Shown here: positions 57,677 through 64,000 of the stretch, piece after piece
Numbering within the stretch: position 1 is the stretch's first letter
Layout of the letters: every line of letters begins with the position of its first letter
Assembly (NCBI RefSeq): GCF_000202835.1
Contig: NC_015186.1
Location: forward strand, 1,240,001 to 1,304,000
Direction: 5' to 3'
Source: Acidiphilium multivorum AIU301
GTDB lineage: Bacteria; Pseudomonadota; Alphaproteobacteria; Acetobacterales; Acetobacteraceae
DNA: 64,000 nucleotides
Made by a program: the position numbers and the translations under genes
Notes under the pieces: model-generated
The model's database searches: none
Told to the model about the DNA's origin: nothing
What the model saw: the letters and a program-made list of their open reading frames with translations, nothing else

Positions 57677-58851
57677 TGGCAACGGCGCGCCCCGACATCG
57701 TCCGGCTGATGGGCGCGCGCGGGGCGCGCAGCATCGCCCAGGGAGCGCTGGTGGTCGATTTCGCGCTCTATGTCACCAAACTCGGCTGGAGTGCGGCGTT
57801 CCTCGGCGTCGTCTTCGCCCTGTCGATCCTGTTCGCCGTCGCGGTGACGACGCTGGTCGGCCCGGCGAGCGACCGCTTCGGCCGCAAGCGCTTCGTCCTC
57901 GTCTACGAGGCGATCTCGGTCCTCGCCGCCCTGATCGGCCTGCTCACCCAGGCGACGCTGCCGCTCGCCTTCGCCGCGGTGATCGGCGGCTTCGGCCGCG
58001 GCGCCAACGGCTCGGCCGGCCCCTTCGCGCCGGCGGAACAATCCTGGCTGTCCGGCCTGATCGAGAAGCGGGAGTTCGGCACCGTCCTGTCGATCAACAC
58101 CGCGATCGGGTTTTTCGGCATGGGCATCGGCGCCGTGCTCGCCGGGCTGATCGGCGCGTCGCGGCCGATGTTCGTCCTGCCGCTCGCGGCCTCGCTCATC
58201 GCCACAATGCTGCTCGCCCTCACCCCCGATCCGCCGCGTGAGGCCGCAGCCCGGACGGAGGGGCACGAAGCCGTCTCGAAGGCGGAGAACAGCCTGCTCT
58301 GGAAGCTCGCCGGTCTCAATATCCTCAACGGCACCGGGATCGGCCTGTCCGGCCCGTTCATCTCCTGGTGGTTCGCCGCCCGCTACCATGCGGGGGCTTC
58401 CGCCATCGGCCCGGCGCTCGCCATCGCCTTCGCCGCCGCCGGCATCGCCGCGCTGACCACCGGGCGGCTGACCCGGCGGCTCGGCACGGTGCGCGCGGTG
58501 GTGCTGATGCGCGGCATCGGGCTGGTCAGCCTGTTCGCCCTGCCCTTCTCGCCGAGTTTCGGCGTGGCACTGGTCGTCTATGCCCTGCGCTCGGCCTTCA
58601 ACCGCGGCACCGCCGGGGCGCGCCAGGCGGTCGCCCTCGGCCTCGTGCGCGGCGAGCGGCGGGGGCTTGCCGCCAGCGTCAACACGATCTCGGTGCTGCT
58701 GCCGCGCGGCATCGCCCCGGCGCTGGCCGGCGTGCTGTTCGAGTCCGGCGCCCTCGCAGCCCCCTTCCTGCTCGCCGGCCTGTTCCAGGGCGCCTATCTG
58801 TTCATCTACCCCCGCGTCTTCGGACGCCACGATCCTTCGAGGTCCGCATGA
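57676..58851 (+). CDS. MFS transporter
   Basis: Major facilitator of 391 aa with about eleven to twelve membrane helices in two halves. The loop 2-3 signature is GPASDRFGRKRF, with a weaker copy, TGRLTRRLGTVRAVVLMRG, in the second half. A charged central loop with EAAARTEGHEAVSKAEN separates the halves. It resembles drug or metabolite efflux proteins; the substrate is unknown. It is coupled to uppP upstream (TGATG) and to the SGNH hydrolase downstream (ATGA). Confidence 0.88.
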   Translation: MATARPDIVRLMGARGARSIAQGALVVDFALYVTKLGWSAAFLGVVFALSILFAVAVTTLVGPASDRFGRKRFVLVYEAISVLAALIGLLTQATLPLAFAAVIGGFGRGANGSAGPFAPAEQSWLSGLIEKREFGTVLSINTAIGFFGMGIGAVLAGLIGASRPMFVLPLAASLIATMLLALTPDPPREAAARTEGHEAVSKAENSLLWKLAGLNILNGTGIGLSGPFISWWFAARYHAGASAIGPALAIAFAAAGIAALTTGRLTRRLGTVRAVVLMRGIGLVSLFALPFSPSFGVALVVYALRSAFNRGTAGARQAVALGLVRGERRGLAASVNTISVLLPRGIAPALAGVLFESGALAAPFLLAGLFQGAYLFIYPRVFGRHDPSRSA

Positions 58852-59597
58852 TCCGTCGCCTCTGCCTGCTGCTGGCACTGCTGGTGCCATTCACCGCCCA
58901 GGCCCATGTCAATCTCGCCGCCGTGCCGATCGGGCGGATGGACCTGCCCTGGTGGCGGCACCGCTTCGAGCACACCAAGCAGGAGGCGCGCGAGCATCCG
59001 GACGCCAGGCTGGTCTGGCTCGGCGATTCGATCACCGAATACTGGCACCGCGAGGGCCCGCACCCCTACCAGCAGATCCTGCCGATCTGGCGCCACTATT
59101 ACGGACGCTACGATGCGCTGAATTTCGGCCTGATCGGCGACACCACGGCGAGCGTGATCTGGCGGATCGACCATGGCGAATTCGCCGGCCTGCATCCCAG
59201 GCTCGTCGTGCTGCTGATCGGCGCCAACAATCTCGGCCGCACCCATTGGGGCGCGGACCAGACGGTGCCGGGAATCGAGGAGGTGGTGCGCGACCTGCAC
59301 CGCCACGTCCCCGGCGCGCATGTGCTGCTGCTCGGCATCCTGCCCTCGATCCGCTCGGCGTGGATCAGCGCGCAGACGCGGATCATCAATGCCGATCTCG
59401 CCCGCCGCTATGCCGGTAGCCGCCTGGTGACGTTCCGCAATGTCGGCCACGTGCTGGAGGTCGATGGCCGCGCCGACCCCGCGCTCTATGTCGACCCGCG
59501 CATGCACCCGCCCGAGCCCGCCCTGCACCCCGATGCCGAGGGCATGCGCCGGATCGCCGCCGCGTTGCAGCCGACGATCACCCGCCTGATGCGCTGA
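58848..59597 (+). CDS. SGNH/GDSL-family hydrolase, exported
   Basis: A 249-aa hydrolase with an N-terminal signal peptide (LLLALLVPFTAQA, cleavage before HVNL), so probably periplasmic. The four SGNH blocks are visible: GDSITEYWH (Ser), NFGLIGDTT (Gly), IGANNLGR (Asn) and the terminal LHPDAEGMRR (Asp-His region). Such enzymes cleave acetyl or acyl esters from sugars or lipids. In this operon with uppP and an MFS carrier it could act on an envelope sugar, but that is only inferred. Confidence 0.87.
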   Translation: MIRRLCLLLALLVPFTAQAHVNLAAVPIGRMDLPWWRHRFEHTKQEAREHPDARLVWLGDSITEYWHREGPHPYQQILPIWRHYYGRYDALNFGLIGDTTASVIWRIDHGEFAGLHPRLVVLLIGANNLGRTHWGADQTVPGIEEVVRDLHRHVPGAHVLLLGILPSIRSAWISAQTRIINADLARRYAGSRLVTFRNVGHVLEVDGRADPALYVDPRMHPPEPALHPDAEGMRRIAAALQPTITRLMR

Positions 59598-59606
59598 CCG
59601 CCCGGC

Positions 59607-61448
59607 TCAGAGCGCGCCCCAGGGAACGAAGGCGATCGCCAGCAGGCCCAAGACCAGCGCGGCGAGATAGCCCCAGATGGTCTTCAGGGCCCGGTTCGGG
59701 TCGATGTCGGTCATGATCCCGGCGGCGTAATAGCCAAGCCCGAACGGCGGCGCGAACAGGCCGATACCCATGGCAAGGATGACGATGATGCCATAGCGCA
59801 CATCGCCGATATGCAGCGTGCGGGCGATCGGAAACAGGATCGGCCCGAACAGCACCAGGATCGGGATGCCCTCGAGAATGCTGCCGAGCACGATCATCAG
59901 GAAAATCGAGCCCAGCAGGAAGCCGTAGCGCCCGCCCGGCAGGGCCAGCATCAGCCGGGTGATGTCGTCCGCGAAGCCGGACTGCGTCAGCGTCCAGCTC
60001 ATCGCGGTCGCCACCGCGATGATGAACATGATCGCCCCCGACAGCCCGACCGCCTTCGCCGCGCAGTCATACAGCGCCGCCGGCCGGAATCCGCCATAAA
60101 ACACGACCCCGAGCACGATCGCATAGACGGTGCCGATGGTGGCGACCTCGGTCGCGGTGGCGATGCCGTCGATCACGGCGAAGCGGATCACGAAGGGCAG
60201 CGCCAGCGCGGGCAGGCCGTGGAGGAAGCTCCGCAGGACCCGCCGCGCCGGCACACGCGGCGCCGCGGCCGCCGCATCAGCCCCCGCCCAGATGCGCGAG
60301 AGCAGCGCCAGGATGACCGCCAGCAGGATGGCCGGCATCAGCCCCGCGGCGAACAGCGCGGAAATCGAGGTTCCGGTGACCGCGCCGATGATGATCAGCA
60401 CGATCGAGGGCGGTATCGTCTCCGCCATCGCGCCGCAGCACGAGACGACGGAGAGTATGTGCCCCTCGTCGATCTTCTGCCGCTTCATCTCGGGCACCAC
60501 GATCGGCGCGACGGCGGCGAGATCGGCCGTCTTCGCCCCGGAGATGCCGGAGACGAGCAGGATGCCGCCGATCAGCACATAGAACAGCCCGCCCTTCACC
60601 GGGCCGATCAGCTCGGTGAGGAACCGCATCATCGCCGGCGCGAGCCGGGTGACGGTCAGCAGCCCGCCAAGCAGCACGAACAGCGGCACCGCGAGCAGGA
60701 TGATCGAGGAGGTGCCCTGCTCCACCTGGCTCGCCATCACGGCGAGCGGCGCGCCCTGCGTGACCATCAGGTAGAAGGTGGAGCAGAAGCCGAAGGCGAA
60801 GGCGATCGGCACGCCGGCCAGCACGGTCGCGAACAGCATCGCGATGAAAACGAAGATCACCTCCGCCAGCGTGTCGGCGGCCAGGGCCCGGCCGGCCAGC
60901 CACGCCGCCCCGACGATGACCGCCGCACCCACTGCGCCGCGCCAGAAATCCCCGCCCCGATGCGCGAACAGGTCGCGCAGCAGATAGAGCGCGATCAGCG
61001 CGAAGCCGGCCACCAGCCCCGCCGCTTCCCAGGCGCTGGAAATACCGAGCTGCGACAGCGAGGACAATTGCTCGACCTGAAGGAAGACGAGGCTCGGCCC
61101 GATCATCGCCAGCACGGAAGCGAGCTGGATCACATCCGCCCCGGCCCGGAACCGGGCCTGCCAGTGCGCCGGCAGGCTGTGCACCAGCGCCGTCATCCGC
61201 ATGTGCCGGTCGTCGCGCACCGCGATCGCGGCGCCGATCATGGTGAGCCAGACGAACACCAGCCTCGCGAATTCCGTCGACCAGATGAGCGGATGGATGA
61301 ACACCGTGCGCGCGATGATGCCGGCGAACAGCACCAGCACCTCCACCGCCAGCAGCACGACACCAGCGCCATCCAGTGCTGCATCGGCGATCCTCGCAAC
61401 CGGGCGGCGCATCCTGCCGGACGCCATGGTTGCAGAACATGCCTGCAT
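59607..61448 (-). CDS. TRAP transporter fused DctQ-DctM permease
   Basis: A 613-aa fusion of the small (DctQ, about residues 1-165, four helices with WSTEFARLVFVWLTMIGAAIAVRDDRHMRM) and large (DctM, about 190-613, some twelve helices with PIAFAFGFCSTFYL and SGAKTADLAAVAPIVVPEM) permease subunits. With the DctP protein it imports an organic acid or similar solute by sodium or proton symport. ATG 61448 has GGGGGAGAG upstream; a longer frame exists but is unlikely. The last gene of the transketolase-TRAP operon seen here. Confidence 0.9.
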   Translation of the reverse strand: MQACSATMASGRMRRPVARIADAALDGAGVVLLAVEVLVLFAGIIARTVFIHPLIWSTEFARLVFVWLTMIGAAIAVRDDRHMRMTALVHSLPAHWQARFRAGADVIQLASVLAMIGPSLVFLQVEQLSSLSQLGISSAWEAAGLVAGFALIALYLLRDLFAHRGGDFWRGAVGAAVIVGAAWLAGRALAADTLAEVIFVFIAMLFATVLAGVPIAFAFGFCSTFYLMVTQGAPLAVMASQVEQGTSSIILLAVPLFVLLGGLLTVTRLAPAMMRFLTELIGPVKGGLFYVLIGGILLVSGISGAKTADLAAVAPIVVPEMKRQKIDEGHILSVVSCCGAMAETIPPSIVLIIIGAVTGTSISALFAAGLMPAILLAVILALLSRIWAGADAAAAAPRVPARRVLRSFLHGLPALALPFVIRFAVIDGIATATEVATIGTVYAIVLGVVFYGGFRPAALYDCAAKAVGLSGAIMFIIAVATAMSWTLTQSGFADDITRLMLALPGGRYGFLLGSIFLMIVLGSILEGIPILVLFGPILFPIARTLHIGDVRYGIIVILAMGIGLFAPPFGLGYYAAGIMTDIDPNRALKTIWGYLAALVLGLLAIAFVPWGAL

Positions 61449-61569
61449 CGTTTCTCTCCCCCGGTCGTTCCGCTCGCGCGGCGCCGTCTGTTCTTGTCGT
61501 CGCGTTTCAGCTGCCCGCATGGCGGACGGTTCGGGAGCCTCACCCAACCGTCCGCCGGCGGGTGCGGCC

Positions 61570-62586
61570 TTATTCCAGCGGGCCCGCCGTCTTTTCAAGC
61601 AGGCCCCACGCCTCGGCGCCGAATTTCTGCTTCCAGTGCGGATAGTATTTCGTCTTGCCGAGCACGCTGCGGAACGCCGCCTTGTCGACATCGAGAACGG
61701 TCATTCCCTTCGCCGCGAGCTTCGATTTCAGCGCGTTGCCGAGATCGGCGATATCCTGCCGCTCCGCATGCCCCGCCTTGCCGAATTCCTCGGTCACGAT
61801 GTCCTGCCATTTCGCCGGCAGCCGCGCGAAGGCCGGCTTGTTGCCGATGATCAGGTAGCCGTCCCAGGCGTGCCGGGTCATGCTGAGATATTTCTGCACG
61901 TCATAGAGCTTCGCCGTGTAGATGATCGGCAGCGGATTTTCCTGGCCATCCACCACGTGATTTTCGAGCGAGGTATAGACCTCGCTGAAATCGATCGCCG
62001 TCGGCGCAGCACCAAACGCGGCGAACATGGACGAGAGGATTGGCGCCGGCGGCACGCGGATCTTGAAATTGTGCAGATCCGCCGGCGTCCTCACAGGCTT
62101 CGTGCCGGAGGTGACGTTGCGGAATCCGTTTTCCCAACTCGGCCCGATCTGGTGCATGCCGTGCGCGTCGATCTTCTTCGCGATATAGGCGCCGAGCGGA
62201 CCGTCGACCGCCGCCCACACATCCTTCGGCGTGAGGAACGCGTAACCGATATTGACGATGCCGGCCGCCGGAATCGTCGTTGCCAGAATGGAACTGGCCA
62301 TGTTCATGATCTGGATCCCGCCGAGCCTGGTCTGCGCGATCAGCTGCTTGTCGGTGCCGAGCTGCGCCGCGGGGTAGAGCTTGATCTCGAGCCCGCCATG
62401 GGTCGCCTCGCGGATCGCCTTGATCGCCTGCGCCGCGCGGATGTTCACCGGATGGGTCGGCTCCTGGCCGGTGGCCATCTTCCAGCGAAACTGCGCCGCA
62501 TCGCCCCTGCGGGTCAGGATCGCGAAGGCCGGCACGGATGCCGCCCCCGCCAGCAGCGTGCGCCGCCGGATCGTGTTATTGCTCAT
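61570..62586 (-). CDS. TRAP transporter substrate-binding protein DctP
   Basis: Periplasmic solute receptor of the TRAP system, 338 aa. ATG 62586 has an ideal AAAGGAGG site; an upstream ATG is ignored. The N-terminal signal MSNNTIRRRTLLAGAASVPA is Tat-like. The mature part has GGLEIKLYPAAQLG, KIRVPPAPILSSMFAAFGAAPTAIDFSEVYTSLENHVVDGQENP (the ligand-binding core with the conserved Arg) and a helical C-terminus. The ligand cannot be read; the split transketolase before it suggests a sugar acid or related compound. Confidence 0.92.
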   Translation of the reverse strand: MSNNTIRRRTLLAGAASVPAFAILTRRGDAAQFRWKMATGQEPTHPVNIRAAQAIKAIREATHGGLEIKLYPAAQLGTDKQLIAQTRLGGIQIMNMASSILATTIPAAGIVNIGYAFLTPKDVWAAVDGPLGAYIAKKIDAHGMHQIGPSWENGFRNVTSGTKPVRTPADLHNFKIRVPPAPILSSMFAAFGAAPTAIDFSEVYTSLENHVVDGQENPLPIIYTAKLYDVQKYLSMTRHAWDGYLIIGNKPAFARLPAKWQDIVTEEFGKAGHAERQDIADLGNALKSKLAAKGMTVLDVDKAAFRSVLGKTKYYPHWKQKFGAEAWGLLEKTAGPLE

Positions 62587-62637
62587 CGTTGTTTCCTCCT
62601 TTTGAAATGATGCAGCCATTACCTCGACGTTTTCATC

Positions 62638-63642
62638 TCAGAGCCACGCCCTGATCTGCCGCGCCATCGCTTCGGCCGAGATGCCGTAGCGGTCGTGCAG
62701 CGTCGGCAGCGCGCCGGCCGCGAGAAACTCGTCCGGCAGGCCGATCTGCCGGAACCGGGGCGCGATGCCGGCGCGCAGCATCCCGGCCGCCACCGCCTCG
62801 CCGAGCCCGCCGACCACCGTGTGGTTCTCGGCGACGACGACGAGACGCCCGCCCTTGCCGGCGGCGGCGAGGATCGTCTCAAGATCGAGCGGCTTGATCG
62901 TCGCCGCGTGCAGCACCTCGACGCCGATGCGGTCCGCCTCCAGCATCTCGGCCGCCTGCAACGCGCGCATCGTGGCAAGCCCGGTCGAGATCACCAGAAC
63001 ATCGTTGCCTGTCCGGATCGTCTTGGCCTTCCCCAGCTCGAACGTGTAGCCATATTCGTCGAGGATCAGCGGCACGTTGCCGCGCAGCAGCCGCATGTAG
63101 ACCGGCCCGTCATGCGCCGCGATCGCCGGTGTCGCCTGCGCGATCTCGTGCGCATCGGCCGGATCGACGATGGTGAGATTCGGCATGCCGCGGAAGATCG
63201 CGATGTCCTCGGTCGCCTGATGGCTCGGCCCGTAGCCGGAGGTCAGGCCCGGCAGGGCGCAGACGATCTTCACGTTGAGCCGTTCTTCGGCGATCGCCAT
63301 GCAGATGAAGTCATAGGCGCGGCGGGCGGCGAACACGGCATAGGTCGTCACGAAGGGCAGCGCCCCCTCGCGCGCGAGGCCGGCGGCGGCCGACATCAGC
63401 AGCTGCTCGGCCATGCCCATCTGGTAGAAACGCTCCGGATAGGCCTTCGCGAAAATGTGCAGGTCGGTATATTTCGCGAGATCTGCGGTCAGCCCGACGA
63501 TCTCGGGGCGCATCTTCGCCAGTTCGACGAGCGCGTTGCCGAACGGCGCCGGCGCGGTGCGCTGGCCGGGTGCGGCGATCGAGGCGATCATCGCCGATGT
63601 GGTCAGGCGCGTCTTCGGCGCCCTGGTCTGTGCGGTGCTCAT
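62638..63642 (-). CDS. Transketolase, C-terminal subunit (split type)
   Basis: The pyrimidine-binding and C-terminal half of a two-part transketolase, 334 aa. ATG 63642 overlaps the upstream stop (TGATG). It has FGNALVELAKMRPEIVGLTADLAKYTDLHIF, the conserved catalytic Glu in QMGMAEQLLMSAAAGLA, FICMAIAEERLNVKIVCALPGLTSGYGPSHQATEDIAIFR (cofactor and His-containing loop), and a C-terminal dehydrogenase-like domain. It pairs with the partial N-terminal subunit. Split forms often act in specialised sugar pathways, not the main pentose cycle. Confidence 0.92.
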   Translation of the reverse strand: MSTAQTRAPKTRLTTSAMIASIAAPGQRTAPAPFGNALVELAKMRPEIVGLTADLAKYTDLHIFAKAYPERFYQMGMAEQLLMSAAAGLAREGALPFVTTYAVFAARRAYDFICMAIAEERLNVKIVCALPGLTSGYGPSHQATEDIAIFRGMPNLTIVDPADAHEIAQATPAIAAHDGPVYMRLLRGNVPLILDEYGYTFELGKAKTIRTGNDVLVISTGLATMRALQAAEMLEADRIGVEVLHAATIKPLDLETILAAAGKGGRLVVVAENHTVVGGLGEAVAAGMLRAGIAPRFRQIGLPDEFLAAGALPTLHDRYGISAEAMARQIRAWL

Positions 63643-64000
63643 CACGGGGCCTTTGCGCTGAAATTGCCGTCGAGCAGGTCGATCGCCTGCTGCCATTCCT
63701 CGGCCTCGACGCGGAGGAAGTGGTTACGCTCGCGGGTTTCGAGGAAGGGCACGCCCTTCGCCATCTGGGTATCGCAGATCACGATGCGCGGCGCGGCGAC
63801 TTTCGCGGCGCGCGCGGCGTCGAAAGCGGCGACCACGGCGTCGATGTCGTTGCCGTCCACGCGCTGGGTATGCCAGCCGAAGGCGCGGAAGCGTTCGTGC
63901 AGCGGCTCGCGCGACGACATCGCCGAGGACGGTCCGTCCGCCTGCTGGTCATTGACATCGACGATGCCGATGAGGTTGTCGAGCTGCCAGTGCGCCGCCC
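63642..64000 (-). CDS. Transketolase, N-terminal subunit (5'-truncated by window edge)
   Basis: The thiamine-diphosphate-binding half of the split transketolase; only its last 119 residues are in the window. The visible part starts AAHWQLDNLIGIVDVNDQQADG, the conserved TPP-pyrophosphate region with the metal-binding Asn, and continues with FRAFGWHTQRVDGNDIDAVVAAF and RIVICDTQMAKGVPFLE. It ends ...LDGNFSAKAP. The frame runs off the right edge; the start lies outside. Its stop overlaps the C-subunit start. Confidence 0.9.
   Translation of the reverse strand, partial: AAHWQLDNLIGIVDVNDQQADGPSSAMSSREPLHERFRAFGWHTQRVDGNDIDAVVAAFDAARAAKVAAPRIVICDTQMAKGVPFLETRERNHFLRVEAEEWQQAIDLLDGNFSAKAP

Overview
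The window is about 64 kb of dense, high-GC bacterial chromosome (estimated near 70% G+C). It holds about 61 protein genes and two tRNA genes, with no rRNA, insertion sequence, CRISPR array or prophage. The content points to an alphaproteobacterium, most likely an acetic-acid-bacteria relative such as Acidiphilium. Supporting signs are the fliX/flgI divergent pair next to dksA, the bamD-recN-ligA cluster, a YfgM-like gene before bamB-der, argH-lptM-lysA followed by a DUF4175 protein, pyrB-pyrC'-plsY-dprA-topA, and two GAAC-N7-GAAC motifs of the alphaproteobacterial LexA type. The genus is an inference from gene content and was not tested by any search.

Layout. 1-9.3 kb: partial folP, a small ORF, an esterase, a GST, a uracil-DNA-glycosylase-like protein, pterin dehydratase, an M20 peptidase, a FetAB-type ABC exporter, a 27-bp tandem hairpin repeat, an S9 peptidase and a membrane protein. 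9.3-15.3 kb: a low-GC spacer, a hybrid histidine kinase, a glycosyltransferase, a flagellar block (FlgN-like, flgJ, flgI / fliX) and dksA. 15.3-26.1 kb: ligA-recN-bamD (minus), rpsA, a lipoprotein, and the YfgM-like-bamB-der operon. 26.1-34.3 kb: a glycine-zipper lipoprotein, a TonB-domain protein, argG and tlpA (minus), then argH-lptM-lysA-DUF4175. 34.3-36.3 kb: a polysaccharide-export ABC transporter and tRNA-Gln. 36.4-44.7 kb: aspartate aminotransferase, nrdAB, tRNA-Thr, a solitary DNA methyltransferase, a nitrilase-family hydrolase, a 76-aa protein and a LexA-like S24 regulator. 44.7-56.5 kb: pyrB-pyrC'-plsY-dprA-topA, anmK, a DUF2029 protein, tyrS-sufE and a GT2 glycosyltransferase. 56.8-64 kb: uppP-MFS-SGNH hydrolase, then a TRAP transporter with a split transketolase that runs off the window.

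How the genes work together. Most are housekeeping: arginine, lysine, pyrimidine, folate and dNTP synthesis, outer-membrane assembly (bamB, bamD), DNA repair and topology (ligA, recN, topA, dprA), translation (rpsA, der, tyrS) and flagellar P-ring assembly. The most informative signals are regulatory or concern degenerate active sites. The nrdAB promoter region carries both a LexA-type box and an NrdR box pair. A second LexA-type box lies between the 76-aa gene and an S24 regulator whose catalytic lysine is arginine. The dihydroorotase-like gene beside pyrB has lost its metal-binding HxH motif. DksA keeps one of four zinc-finger cysteines. I found no clear new multi-gene defence or mobile system.
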